A stretch of 64,000 bases of DNA, taken from Euwallacea fornicatus (taxonomy: Eukaryota; Arthropoda; Insecta; Coleoptera; Curculionidae). Of this stretch, positions 49,977 through 63,880 are shown piece by piece (the stretch's first letter is position 1; each line of letters opens with the position of its first letter). The stretch is from positions 1 through 64,000 of the forward strand of contig NW_027096011.1 of NCBI RefSeq assembly GCF_040115645.1. The letters are read 5' to 3'. Both the position numbers and the translations under genes were made by a program. The notes under the pieces are model-generated. The model was not told the DNA's origin and made no database searches. It worked only from the letters and a program-made list of their open reading frames with translations.

Positions 49977-52900
49977 GAAATCTCGTCGAGATGATTAATT
50001 TGACACTTTGTTTAACAAATTTGCTCCTCATTTGCCGAAGTTATCGAGCTTCAAAGTTTGAAAAGTCACAAAAGTTGTGTGTTTGAGCACATAAAGTACT
50101 ATTTTTCTTGTAAATCCAACAAGATGCAATCATGATGTGTTGTGACATCTTCAAAATCTCGTCGAGCTGATTAATGTGACACTTTGTTTAAGAAATTTGG
50201 TCCTCATTTGCCGAAGTTATCGAGCTTCAAAATTTGAAAAGTCCCAAAAATGTGTGTGTGAGCACATAAAGTACTATTTTTCTTGAAAATTCAACAAGAT
50301 GCAATGATGATGTGTTGTGATATCTTCGAAATCTCGTCGAGCTGATTAATTTGACACTTTGTTTAAGAAATTTGGTCCTGATTTGCCCAAGTTATCGAGC
50401 TTCAAATTTTGAAAAGTCACAAAAGTTGTGTGTTTGTACACATAAAGTACTATTTTTCTTGGAAATTCAACAAGATGCAATCATGATGTGTTGTGACATC
50501 TTCAAAATCTCGTCGAGCTGATTAATGTGACACTTTGTTTAAGAAATTTGGTCCTGATTTGCCCAAGTTATCGAGCTTCAAAGTTTGAAAAGTCACAAAA
50601 ATTGTGTGTTTGAGCACATAAAGTACTATTTTTCTTGGAAATTCAACAAGATGCAAATATGATGTGTTGTGACATCTTCGAAATCTCGTCGAGCTGATTA
50701 ATGTGACACTTTGTTTAAGAAATTTGGTCCTGATTTGCCCAAGTTATCGAGCTTCAAATTTTGAAAAGTCACAAAAGTTGTGTGTTTGAGCACATAAAGT
50801 ACTATTTTTCTTGGAAATTCAACAAGATGCAATCATGATGTGTTGTGACATCTTAAAGATCTCGTCGAGCTGATTAATTTGACACTTTCTTTAAGAAATT
50901 TGGTCCTGAGTTGCCCAAGTTATCGGGCGTCAATGTTTGAAAAGTCCCAAAAATGTGTGTGAGCACATAAAGTACTATTTTTCTTGGAAATTCAACAAGA
51001 TGCAATCATGATGTGTTGTGTCATTTTAAAGATCTCGCCGAGCTGATTAATTTGACACTTTGTTTAACAAATTTGGTCCTCATTTGCCGAAGTTATCGAG
51101 CGTCAAATTTGGAAAAGTCACAAAAGTTGTGTGTTTGAGCACATAAAGTACTATTTTTCTTGTAAATTCAACAAGATGCAATCATGATGTGTTGTGACAT
51201 CTTCAAAATCTCGTCGAGCTGATTAATGAGACACTTTCTTTAAGAAATTTGGTCCTGAGTTGCCCAAGTTATCGGGCGTCAATGTTTGAAAAGTCACAAA
51301 ATTTGTGTGTTTGTGCACATAAAGTACTATTTTTCTTGGAAATTCAACAAGATGCAATCATGATGTGTTGTGTCATTTTAAAGATCTCGCCGAGCTGATT
51401 AATTTGACACTTTGTTTAACAAATTTGGTCCTCATTTGCCGAAGTTATCGAGCTTCAAAGTTTGAAAAGTCCCAAAAATGTGTGTGTGAGCACATAAAGT
51501 ACTATTTTTCTTGAAAATTCAACAAGATGCAATCATGATGTGTTGTGATATCTTCGAAATCTCGTCGAGCTGATTAATTTGACACTTTGTTTAAGAAATT
51601 TGGTCCTGATTTGCCCAAGTTATCGAGCTTCAAATTTTGAAAAGTCACAAAAGTTGTGTGTTTGTACACATAAAGTACTATTTTTCTTGGAAATTCAACA
51701 AGATGCAATCATGATGTGTCGTAACATCTTCAAAATCTCGTCGAGCTGATTAATGTGACACTTTGTTTAACAAATTTGCTCCTCATTTGCCGAAGTTATC
51801 GAGCTTCAAAGTTTGAAAAGTCACAAAAGTTGTGTGTTTGAGCACATAAAGTACTATTTTTCTTGGAAATTCAACAAGATGCAATCATGATGTGTTGTGT
51901 CATTTTAAAGATCTCGCCGAGCTGATTAATTTGACAATTTGTTTAACAAATTTGGTCCTCATTTGCCGAAGTTATCGAGCTTCAAAGTTTGAAAAGTCCC
52001 AAAAATGTGTGTGAGCACATAAAGTACTATTTTTCTTGAAAATTCAACAAGATGCAATCATGATGTGTTGTGACATCTTCGAAATCTCGTCGAGATGATT
52101 AATTTGACACTTTGTTTAACAAATTTGCTCCTCATTTGCCGAAGTTATCGAGCTTCAAAGTTTGAAAAGTCACAAAAGTTGTGTGTTTGAGCACATAAAG
52201 TACTATTTTTCTTGTAAATCCAACAAGATGCAATCATGATGTGTTGTGACATCTTCAAAATCTCGTCGAGCTGATTAATGTGACACTTTGTTTAAGAAAT
52301 TTGGTCCTGATTTGCCCAAGTTATCGAGCTTCAAATTTTGAAAAGTCACAAAAGTTGTGTGTTTGAGCACATAAAGTACTATTTTTCTTGTAAATTCAAC
52401 AAGATGCAATCATGATGTGTTGTGACATCTTCAAAATCTCGTCGAGCTGATTAATGAGACACTTTCTTTAAGAAATTTGGTCCTGATTTGCCCAAGTTAT
52501 CGAGCTTCAAATTTTGAAAAGTCACAAAAGTTGTGTGTTTGAGCACATAAAGTACTATTTTTCTTGGAAATCCAACAAGATGCAATCATGATGTGTTGTG
52601 ACATCTTCAAAATCTCGTCGAGCTGATTAATGTGACACTTTGTTTAAAAAATTTGGTCCTGATTTGCCCAAGTTATCGAGCTTCAAAGTTTGAAAAGTCC
52701 CAAAAATGTGTGTGTGAGCACATAAAGTACTATTTTTCTTGGAAATTCAACAAGATGCAATCATGATGTGTTGTGACATCTTAACGATCTCGTCGAGCTG
52801 ATTAATTTGACACTTTGTTTAACATGTTTGGTCCTCATTTGCCGAAGTTAGCGAGCGTCAAAGTTTGAAAAGTCACAAAATTTGTGTGTTTGTACACATA

Positions 52901-54711
52901 AAGTACTATTTTTCTTGGAAATTCAACAAGATGCAATGATGATGTGTTGTGACATCTTCAAAATCTCGTCGAGCTGATTAGTGTGACACTTTGTTTAAAA
53001 AATTTGGTCCTGATTTGCCGAAGTTATCGAGCTTCAAAGTTTGAAAAGTCCCAAAAATGTGTGTGTGAGCACATAAAGTACTATTTTTCTTGAAAATTCA
53101 ACAAGATGAAATCATGATGTGTTGTGTCATTTTCAAGATCTCGCCGAGCTGATTAATTTGACACTTTGTTTAACAAATTTGGTCCTCATTTGCCGAAGTT
53201 ATCGAGCTTCAATGTTTGAAAAGTCCCAAAAATGTGTGTGAGCACATAAAGTACTATTTTTCTTGAAAATTCAACAAGATGCAATCATGATGTGTTGTGA
53301 CATCTTCAAAATCTCGTCGAGCTGATTAATGTGACACTTTGTTTAAAAAATTTGGTCCTGAGTTGCCCAAGTTATCGGGCGTCAATGTTTGAAAAGTCAC
53401 AAAAGTTGTGTGTTTGTGCACATAAAGTACTATTTTTCTTGGAAATTCAACAAGATGCAATCATGATGTGTTGTGTCATTTTCAAGATCTCGCCGAGCTG
53501 ATTAATTTGACACTTTGTTTAACAAATTTGGTCCTCATTTGCCGAAGTTATCGAGCTTCAATGTTTGAAAAGTCCCAAAAATGTGTGTGAGCACATAAAG
53601 TACTATTTTTCTTGAAAATTCAACAAGATGCAATCATGATGTGTTGTGACATCTTCAAAATCTCGTCGAGCTGATTAATGTGACACTTTGTTTAAAAAAT
53701 TTGGTCCTGAGTTGCCCAAGTTATCGGGCGTCAATGTTTGAAAAGTCACAAAAGTTGTGTGTTTGAGCACATAAAGTACTATTTTTCTTGTAAATCCAAC
53801 AAGATGCAATCATGATGTGTTGTGACATCTTCAAAATCTCGTCGAGCTGATTAATGAGACACTTTCTTTAAGAAATTTGGTCCTGAGTTGCCCAAGTTAT
53901 CGGGCGTCAATGTTTGAAAAGTCACAAAAGTTGTGTGTTTGAGCACATAAAGTACTATTTTTCTTGGAAATTCAACAAGATGCAATCATGATGTGTTGTG
54001 ACATCTTCAAAATCTCGTCGAGCTGATTAATGTGACACTTTGTTTAAAAAATTTGGTCCTCATTTGCCGAAGTTATCGAGCTTCAAAGTTTGAAAAGTCC
54101 CAAAAATGTGTGTGTGAGCACATAAAGTACTATTTTTCTTGAAAATTCAACAAGATGCAATCATGATGTGTTGTGACATCTTCGAAATCTCGTCGAGATG
54201 ATTAATGTGACACTTTGTTTAAGAAATTTGGTCCTGATTTGCCCAAGTTATCGAGCTTCAAATTTTGAAAAGTCACAAAAGTTGTGTGTTTGTACACATA
54301 ATGTACTATTTTTCTTGGAAATTCAACAAGATGCAATCATGATGTGTTGTGACATCTTCGAAATCTCGTCGAGATGATTAATTTGACACTTTGTTTAACA
54401 AATTTGCTCCTCATTTGCCGAAGTTATCGAGCTTCAAAGTTTGAAAAGTCACAAAAGTTGTGTGTTTGAGCACATAAAGTACTAATTTTCTTGGAAATCC
54501 AACAAGATGCAATCATGATGTGTTGTGACATCTTCAAAATCTCGTCGAGCTGATTAATGTGACACTTTGTTTAAAAAATTTGGTCCTGATTTGCCCAAGT
54601 TATCGAGCTTCAAATTTTGAAAAGTCACAAAAGTTGTGTGTTTGAGCACATAAAGTACTATTTTTCTTGGAAATCCAACAAGATGCAATCATGATGTGTT
54701 GTGACATCTTC
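45206..54711 (+). repeat. 4,735 bp (27-monomer) tandem duplication
   Basis: 45206-49976 repeats at 49941-54711. GCAAATATG at 45918/50653, GTGTCGTAAC at 46981/51716 and CACATAATGTAC near 49563/54298 all keep the 4,735 bp spacing. The crossover lies in 49941-49976, inside the conserved CAACAAGATG...GACATCTTC part. The resulting unit joins GGAAATCCAAC to CTTCGAAATC with GAGATGATT. No difference between the two copies was noticed, so this is probably among the youngest events. Confidence 0.92.
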
Positions 54712-57700
54712 AAAATCTCGTCGAGCTGATTAATGTGACACTTTGTTTAAAAAATTTGGTCCTGATTTGCCCAAGTTATCGAGCTTCAAATTTTGAAAAG
54801 TCACAAAAGTTGTGTGTTTGAGCACATAAAGTACTATTTTTCTTGGAAATTCAACAAGATGCAATCATGAAGTGTTGTGACATCTTAAAGATCTCGTCGA
54901 GCTGATTAATTTGACACTTTGTTTAACAAATTTGCTCCTCATTTGCCGAAGTTATCGAGCTTCAAAGTTTGAAAAGTCACAAAAGTTGTGTGTTTGAGCA
55001 CATAAAGTACTATTTTTCTTGTAAATTCAACAAGATGCAATCATGATGTGTTGTGACATCTTCAAAATCTCGTCGAGCTGATTAATGAGACACTTTCTTT
55101 AAGAAATTTGGTCCTGATTTGCCCAAGTTATCGAGCTTCAAATTTTGAAAAGTCACAAAAGTTGTGTGTTTGAGCACATAAAGTACTATTTTTCTTGGAA
55201 ATCCAACAAGATGCAATCATGATGTGTTGTGACATCTTCAAAATCTCGTCGAGCTGATTAATGTGACACTTTGTTTAAAAAATTTGGTCCTGATTTGCCC
55301 AAGTTATCGAGCTTCAAATTTTGAAAAGTCACAAAAGTTGTGTGTTTGAGCACATAAAGTACTATTTTTCTTGGAAATTCAACAAGATGCAATCATGATG
55401 TGTTGTGACATCTTAAAGATCTCGTCGAGCTGATTAATTTGACACTTTGTTTAACAAATTTAGTTGTGATTTGCCGAAGTTATCGAGCTTCAAAATTTGA
55501 AAAGTCCCAAAAATGTGTGTGTGAGCACATAAAGTACTATTTTTCTTGAAAATTCAACAAGATGCAATCATGATGTGTTGTGACATCTTCGAAATCTCGT
55601 CGAGATGATTAATTTGACACTTTGTTTAACAAATTTGCTCCTCATTTGCCGAAGTTATCGAGCGTCAAATTTGGAAAAGTCACAAAAGTTGTGTGTGTGA
55701 GCACATAAAGTACTATTATTCTTGTAAATTCAACAAGATGCAATCATGATGTGTTGTGACATCTTCGAAATCTCGTCGAGCTGATTAATGTGACACTTTG
55801 TTTAACAAATTTGCTCCTCATTTGCCGAAGTTATCGAGCTTCAAATTTTGAAAAGTCACAAAAGTTGTGTCTTTGCGCACATAAAGTACTATTTTTCTTG
55901 GAAATTCAACAAGATGCAATCATGATGTGTTGTTACATCTTCAAAATCTCGTCGAGCTGATTAATGTGACACTTTGTTTAAGAAATTTGGTCCTGATTTG
56001 CCTAAGTTGTCGAGCTTCAAATTTTGAAAAGTCACAAAAGTTGTGTCTTTGCGCACATAAAGTACTATTTTTCTTGGAAATTCAACAAGATGCAATCATG
56101 ATGTGTTGCGACATCTTCAAAATCTCGTAGAGCTGATTAATGTGACACTTTGTTTAAGAAATTTGGTCCTGATTTGCCGAAGTTATCGAGCTTCAAAGTT
56201 TGAAAAGTCCCAAAAATGTGTGTGTGAGCACATAAAGTACTATTTTTCTTGAAAATTCAACAAGATGCAATGATGATGTGTTGTGATATCTTCGAAATCT
56301 CGTCGAGCTGATTAATGTGACACTTTGTTTAACAAATTTGGTCCTCATTTGCCGAAGTTATCGAGCTTCAAAATTTGAAAAGTCCCAAAAATGTGTGTGT
56401 GAGCACATAAAGTACTATTTTTCTTGGAAATTCAACAAGATGCAATCATGATGTGTTGTGACATCTTCAAAATCTCGTCGAGCTGATTAATGTGACACTT
56501 TGTTTAAGAAATTTGGTCCTGATTTGCCCAAGTTATCGAGCTTCAAAGTTTGAAAAGTCACAAAAGTTGTGTGTTTGAGCACATAAAGTACTATTTTTCT
56601 TGGAAATTCAACAAGATGCAATCATGATGTGTTGTGACATCTTCGAAATCTCGTCGAGCTGATTAATATGACACTTTGTTTAAGAAATTTGGTCCTGATT
56701 TGCCCAAGTTATCGAGCTTCAAATTTTGAAAAGTCACAAAAGTTGTGTGTTTGAGCACATAAAGTACTATTTTTCTTGGAAATTCAACAAGATGCAATCA
56801 TGATGTGTTGTGACATCTTCGAAATCTCGTCGAGCTGATTAATGTGACACTTTGTTTAAGAAATTTGGTCCTGATTTGCCCAAGTTATCGAGCTTCAAAG
56901 TTTGAAAAGTCACAAAAGTTGTGTGTTTGAGCACATAAAGTACTATTTTTCTTGGAAATTCAACAAGATGCAATCATGATGTGTTGTGACATCTTCGAAA
57001 TCTCGTCGAGCTGATTAATTTGACACTTTGTTTAACAAATTTGGTCCTCATTTGCCGAAGTTATCGAGCGTCAAATTTGGAAAAGTCACAAAAGTTGTGT
57101 GTTTGAGCACATAAAGTACTATTTTTCTTGTAAATTCAACAAGATGCAATCATGATGTGTTGTGACATCTTCAAAATCTCGTCGAGCTGATTAATGAGAC
57201 ACTTTCTTTAAGAAATTTGGTCCTGAGTTGCCCAAGTTATCGGGCGTCAATGTTTGAAAAGTCACAAAATTTGTGTGTTTGTGCACATAAAGTACTATTT
57301 TTCTTGGAAATTCAACAAGATGCAATCATGATGTGTTGTGTCATTTTAAAGATCTCGCCGAGCTGATTAATTTGACACTTTGTTTAACAAATTTGGTCCT
57401 CATTTGCCGAAGTTATCGAGCTTCAAAGTTTGAAAAGTCCCAAAAATGTGTGTGAGCACATAAAGTACTATTTTTCTTGAAAATTCAACAAGATGCAATC
57501 ATGATGTGTTGTGATATCTTCGAAATCTCGTCGAGCTGATTAATTTGACACTTTGTTTAAGAAATTTGGTCCTGATTTGCCCAAGTTATCGAGCTTCAAA
57601 TTTTGAAAAGTCACAAAAGTTGTGTGTTTGTACACATAAAGTACTATTTTTCTTGGAAATTCAACAAGATGCAATCATGATGTGTCGTAACATCTTCAAA

Positions 57701-59489
57701 ATCTCGTCGAGCTGATTAATGTGACACTTTGTTTAACAAATTTGCTCCTCATTTGCCGAAGTTATCGAGCTTCAAAGTTTGAAAAGTCACAAAAGTTGTG
57801 TGTTTGAGCACATAAAGTACTATTTTTCTTGGAAATTCAACAAGATGCAATCATGATGTGTTGTGTCATTTTAAAGATCTCGCCGAGCTGATTAATTTGA
57901 CAATTTGTTTAACAAATTTGGTCCTCATTTGCCGAAGTTATCGAGCTTCAAAGTTTGAAAAGTCCCAAAAATGTGTGTGAGCACATAAAGTACTATTTTT
58001 CTTGAAAATTCAACAAGATGCAATCATGATGTGTTGTGACATCTTCGAAATCTCGTCGAGATGATTAATTTGACACTTTGTTTAACAAATTTGCTCCTCA
58101 TTTGCCGAAGTTATCGAGCTTCAAAGTTTGAAAAGTCACAAAAGTTGTGTGTTTGAGCACATAAAGTACTATTTTTCTTGTAAATCCAACAAGATGCAAT
58201 CATGATGTGTTGTGACATCTTCAAAATCTCGTCGAGCTGATTAATGTGACACTTTGTTTAAGAAATTTGGTCCTGATTTGCCCAAGTTATCGAGCTTCAA
58301 ATTTTGAAAAGTCACAAAAGTTGTGTGTTTGAGCACATAAAGTACTATTTTTCTTGTAAATTCAACAAGATGCAATCATGATGTGTTGTGACATCTTCAA
58401 AATCTCGTCGAGCTGATTAATGAGACACTTTCTTTAAGAAATTTGGTCCTGATTTGCCCAAGTTATCGAGCTTCAAATTTTGAAAAGTCACAAAAGTTGT
58501 GTGTTTGAGCACATAAAGTACTATTTTTCTTGGAAATCCAACAAGATGCAATCATGATGTGTTGTGACATCTTCAAAATCTCGTCGAGCTGATTAATGTG
58601 ACACTTTGTTTAAAAAATTTGTTCCTGATTTGCCCAAGTTATCGAGCTTCAAATTTTGAAAAGTCACAAAAGTTGTGTGTTTGAGCACATAAAGTACTAT
58701 TTTTCTTGGAAATTCAACAAGATGCAATCATGATGTGTTGTGACATCTTAAAGATCTCGTCGAGCTGATTAATTTGACACTTTGTTTAACAAATTTAGTT
58801 GTGATTTGCCGAAGTTATCGAGCTTCAAAATTTGAAAAGTCCCAAAAATGTGTGTGTGAGCACATAAAGTACTATTTTTCTTGAAAATTCAACAAGATGC
58901 AATCATGATGTGTTGTGACATCTTCGAAATCTCGTCGAGATGATTAATTTGACACTTTGTTTAACAAATTTGCTCCTCATTTGCCGAAGTTATCGAGCGT
59001 CAAATTTGGAAAAGTCACAAAAGTTGTGTGTTTGAGCACATAAAGTACTATTTTTCTTGTAAATTCAACAAGATGAAATCATGATGTGTTGTGACATCTT
59101 CAAAATCTCGTCGAGCTGATTAATGAGACACTTTCTTTAAGAAATTTGGTCCTGAGTTGCCCAAGTTATCGGGCGTCAATGTTTGAAAAGTCACAAAATT
59201 TGTGTGTTTGTGCACATAAAGTACTATTTTTCTTGGAAATTCAACAAGATGCAATCATGATGTGTTGTGTCATTTTCAAGATCTCGCCGAGCTGATTAAT
59301 TTGACACTTTGTTTAACAAATTTGGTCCTCATTTGCCGAAGTTATCGAGCTTCAATGTTTGAAAAGTCCCAAAAATGTGTGTGAGCACATAAAGTACTAT
59401 TTTTCTTGAAAATTCAACAAGATGCAATCATGATGTGTTGTGACATCTTCAAAATCTCGTCGAGCTGATTAATGTGACACTTTGTTTAA
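49941..59489 (+). repeat. 9.55 kb copy of 31870-41418
   Basis: Offset 18,071 bp. Every rare mark checked is present, including GTTACATC at 55932, TAGTTGTGATTT at 55461, GTGTCGTAAC at 57682 and ATGAAATCATG at 59075. The 67-codon accidental open frame at 55927-56130 encodes the same residues as that at 37856-38059. The match ends when TTTAAA at 59490 replaces TTTAAG at 41419. Confidence 0.92.
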
Positions 59490-60278
59490 AAAATTTGGTC
59501 CTGAGTTGCCCAAGTTATCGGGCGTCAATGTTTGAAAAGTCACAAAAGTTGTGTGTTTGAGCACATAAAGTACTATTTTTCTTGTAAATCCAACAAGATG
59601 CAATCATGATGTGTTGTGACATCTTCAAAATCTCGTCGAGCTGATTAATGAGACACTTTCTTTAAGAAATTTGGTCCTGAGTTGCCCAAGTTATCGGGCG
59701 TCAATGTTTGAAAAGTCACAAAAGTTGTGTGTTTGAGCACATAAAGTACTATTTTTCTTGGAAATTCAACAAGATGCAATCATGATGTGTTGTGACATCT
59801 TCAAAATCTCGTCGAGCTGATTAATGTGACACTTTGTTTAAAAAATTTGGTCCTCATTTGCCGAAGTTATCGAGCTTCAAAGTTTGAAAAGTCCCAAAAA
59901 TGTGTGTGTGAGCACATAAAGTACTATTTTTCTTGAAAATTCAACAAGATGCAATCATGATGTGTTGTGACATCTTCGAAATCTCGTCGAGATGATTAAT
60001 TTGACACTTTGTTTAAGAAATTTGGTCCTGATTTGCCCAAGTTATCGAGCTTCAAATTTTGAAAAGTCACAAAAGTTGTGTGTTTGTACACATAATGTAC
60101 TATTTTTCTTGGAAATTCAACAAGATGCAATCATGATGTGTTGTGACATCTTCGAAATCTCGTCGAGATGATTAATTTGACACTTTGTTTAACAAATTTG
60201 CTCCTCATTTGCCGAAGTTATCGAGCTTCAAAGTTTGAAAAGTCACAAAAGTTGTGTGTTTGAGCACATAAAGTACTA
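59200..60278 (+). repeat. 1.08 kb copy of 35335-36413
   Basis: Offset 23,865 bp, with one mismatch noticed at 60001 (T) against 36136 (G). It overlaps the end of the 9.55 kb copy by about 290 bp, so the crossover that joined them lies between 59200 and 59489. Confidence 0.86.
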
Positions 60279-60983
60279 TTTTTCTTGGAAATTCAACAAG
60301 ATGCAATCATGATGTGTTGTGACATCTTCAAAATCTCGTCGAGCTGATTAATGTGACACTTTGTTTAAGAAATTTGGTCCTGATTTGCCCAAGTTATCGA
60401 GCTTCAAATTTTGAAAAGTCACAAAAGTTGTGTGTTTGTACACATAATGTACTATTTTTCTTGGAAATTCAACAAGATGCAATCATGATGTGTTGTGACA
60501 TCTTCGAAATCTCGTCGAGATGATTAATTTGACACTTTGTTTAACAAATTTGCTCCTCATTTGCCGAAGTTATCGAGCTTCAAATTTTGAAAAGTCACAA
60601 AAGTTGTGTGTTTGTACACATAATGTACTATTTTTCTTGGAAATTCAACAAGATGCAATCATGATGTGTTGTGACATCTTCGAAATCTCGTCGAGATGAT
60701 TAATTTGACACTTTGTTTAACAAATTTGCTCCTCATTTGCCGAAGTTATCGAGCTTCAAAGTTTGAAAAGTCACAAAAGTTGTGTGTTTGAGCACATAAA
60801 GTACTATTTTTCTTGTAAATTCAACAAGATGCAATCATGATGTGTTGTGACATCTTCAAAATCTCGTCGAGCTGATTAATGAGACACTTTCTTTAAGAAA
60901 TTTGGTCCTGATTTGCCCAAGTTATCGAGCTTCAAATTTTGAAAAGTCACAAAAGTTGTGTGTTTGAGCACATAAAGTACTAT
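60279..60983 (+). repeat. Local cluster of CACATAATGTAC units
   Basis: The CACATAATGTAC variant, rare elsewhere, appears at about 60091, 60442 and 60618 and again at 63078. The spacings of about 351 and 176 bp show one- and two-monomer-step copying. The surrounding units are GAGATGATT/AACAAATTTGC types. Confidence 0.8.
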
Positions 60984-62311
60984 TTTTCTTGGAAATCCAA
61001 CAAGATGCAATCATGATGTGTTGTGACATCTTCAAAATCTCGTCGAGCTGATTAATGTGACACTTTGTTTAAAAAATTTGGTCCTGATTTGCCCAAGTTA
61101 TCGAGCTTCAAATTTTGAAAAGTCACAAAAGTTGTGTGTTTGAGCACATAAAGTACTATTTTTCTTGGAAATCCAACAAGATGCAATCATGATGTGTTGT
61201 GACATCTTCAAAATCTCGTCGAGCTGATTAATGTGACACTTTGTTTAAAAAATTTGGTCCTGATTTGCCCAAGTTATCGAGCTTCAAATTTTGAAAAGTC
61301 ACAAAAGTTGTGTGTTTGAGCACATAAAGTACTATTTTTCTTGGAAATTCAACAAGATGCAATCATGATGTGTTGTGACATCTTAAAGATCTCGTCGAGC
61401 TGATTAATTTGACACTTTGTTTAACAAATTTGCTCCTCATTTGCCGAAGTTATCGAGCTTCAAAGTTTGAAAAGTCACAAAAGTTGTGTGTTTGAGCACA
61501 TAAAGTACTATTTTTCTTGTAAATTCAACAAGATGCAATCATGATGTGTTGTGACATCTTCAAAATCTCGTCGAGCTGATTAATGAGACACTTTCTTTAA
61601 GAAATTTGGTCCTGATTTGCCCAAGTTATCGAGCTTCAAATTTTGAAAAGTCACAAATGTTGTGTGTTTGAGCACATAAAGTACTATTTTTCTTGGAAAT
61701 CCAACAAGATGCAATCATGATGTGTTGTGACATCTTCAAAATCTCGTCGAGCTGATTAATGTGACACTTTGTTTAAAAAATTTGGTCCTGATTTGCCCAA
61801 GTTATCGAGCTTCAAATTTTGAAAAGTCACAAAAGTTGCGTGTTTGAGCACATAAAGTACTATTTTTCTTGGAAATTCAACAAGATGCAATCATGATGTG
61901 TTGTGACATCTTAAAGATCTCGTCGAGCTGATTAATTTGACACTTTGTTTAACAAATTTAGTTGTGATTTGCCGAAGTTATCGAGCTTCAAAATTTGAAA
62001 AGTCCCAAAAATGTGTGTGTGAGCACATAAAGTACTATTTTTCTTGAAAATTCAACAAGATGCAATCATGATGTGTTGTGACATCTTCGAAATCTCGTCG
62101 AGATGATTAATTTGACACTTTGTTTAACAAATTTGCTCCTCATTTGCCGAAGTTATCGAGCGTCAAATTTGGAAAAGTCACAAAAGTTGTGTGTGTGAGC
62201 ACATAAAGTACTATTTTTCTTGTAAATTCAACAAGATGCAATCATGATGTGTTGTGACATCTTCGAAATCTCGTCGAGCTGATTAATGTGACACTTTGTT
62301 TAACAAATTTG
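60984..62311 (+). repeat. 1.33 kb copy of 54486-55813
   Basis: Offset 6,498 bp. The copy shares the TAGTTGTGATTT unit and the GTGTGTGAG/GCGTCAAATTTGG unit. It differs by private changes: CACAAATGTTG near 61655, TTGCGTG near 61838, GATGTGTTG where 54870 has GAAGTGTTG, and CTATTTTTC where the other has CTATTATTC. It therefore derives either from a relative of the 36.4-37.7 / 54.5-55.8 kb segment or predates its private marks. Confidence 0.85.
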
Positions 62312-63880
62312 GTCCTCATTTGCCGAAGTTATCGAGCTTCAATGTTTGAAAAGTCCCAAAAATGTGTGTGAGCACATAAAGTACTATTTTTCTTGAAAAT
62401 TCAACAAGATGCAATCATGATGTGTTGTGACATCTTCAAAATCTCGTCGAGCTGATTAATGTGACACTTTGTTTAAAAAATTTGGTCCTGAGTTGCCCAA
62501 GTTATCGGGCGTCAATGTTTGAAAAGTCACAAAAGTTGTGTGTTTGAGCACATAAAGTACTATTTTTCTTGTAAATCCAACAAGATGCAATCATGATGTG
62601 TTGTGACATCTTCAAAATCTCGTCGAGCTGATTAATGAGACACTTTCTTTAAGAAATTTGGTCCTGAGTTGCCCAAGTTATCGGGCGTCAATGTTTGAAA
62701 AGTCACAAAAGTTGTGTGTTTGAGCACATAAAGTACTATTTTTCTTGGAAATTCAACAAGATGCAATCATGATGTGTTGTGACATCTTCAAAATCTCGTC
62801 GAGCTGATTAATGTGACACTTTGTTTAAAAAATTTGGTCCTCATTTGCCGAAGTTATCGAGCTTCAAAGTTTGAAAAGTCCCAAAAATGTGTGTGTGAGC
62901 ACATAAAGTACTATTTTTCTTGAAAATTCAACAAGATGCAATCATGATGTGTTGTGACATCTTCGAAATCTCGTCGAGATGATTAATTTGACACTTTGTT
63001 TAAGAAATTTGGTCCTGATTTGCCCAAGTTATCGAGCTTCAAATTTTGAAAAGTCACAAAAGTTGTGTGTTTGTACACATAATGTACTATTTTTCTTGGA
63101 AATTCAACAAGATGCAATCATGATGTGTTGTGACATCTTCAAAATCTCGTCGAGCTGATTAATGTGACACTTTGTTTAAAAAATTTGGTCCTGATTTGCC
63201 CAAGTTATCGAGCGTCAAATTTGGAAAAGTCACAAAAGTTGTGTGTGTGAGCACATAAAGTACTATTTTTCTTGTAAATTCAACAAGATGCAATCATGAT
63301 GTGTTGTGACATCTTCGAAATCTCGTCGAGCTGATTAATGTGACACTTTGTTTAACAAATTTGGTCCTCATTTGCCGAAGTTATCGAGCTTCAATGTTTG
63401 AAAAGTCCCAAAAATGTGTGTGAGCACATAAAGTACTATTTTTCTTGAAAATTCAACAAGATGCAATCATGATGTGTTGTGACATCTTCAAAATCTCGTC
63501 GAGCTGATTAATGTGACACTTTGTTTAAAAAATTTGGTCCTGAGTTGCCCAAGTTATCGGGCGTCAATGTTTGAAAAGTCACAAAAGTTGTGTGTTTGAG
63601 CACATAAAGTACTATTTTTCTTGTAAATCCAACAAGATGCAATCATGATGTGTTGTGACATCTTCAAAATCTCGTCGAGCTGATTAATGAGACACTTTCT
63701 TTAAGAAATTTGGTCCTGAGTTGCCCAAGTTATCGGGCGTCAATGTTTGAAAAGTCACAAAAGTTGTGTGTTTGAGCACATAAAGTACTATTTTTCTTGG
63801 AAATTCAACAAGATGCAATCATGATGTGTTGTGACATCTTCAAAATCTCGTCGAGCTGATTAATGTGACACTTTGTTTAA
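62150..63880 (+). repeat. 1,052 bp (6-monomer) spaced duplication
   Basis: 62150-62828 repeats at 63202-63880. Shared are the GCGTCAAATTTGG/GTGTGTGAG unit, the short CAATGTTTG unit and two CTGAGTTGCCC/CGGGCGTCAATG units. Edges are GAAGTT against CAAGTT and TTTAAA against TTTAAG. Confidence 0.86.

Larger units (their letters stand above)
59302..63140 (+). repeat. 2,987 bp (17-monomer) spaced duplication
   Basis: 59302-60153 repeats at 62289-63140. CACATAATGTAC is at about 60091 and 63078, and CTGAGTTGCCC units are at 59501 and 62488. Bounded by TAATTTG against TAATGTG on the left and CTTCG against CTTCA on the right. Confidence 0.87.
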
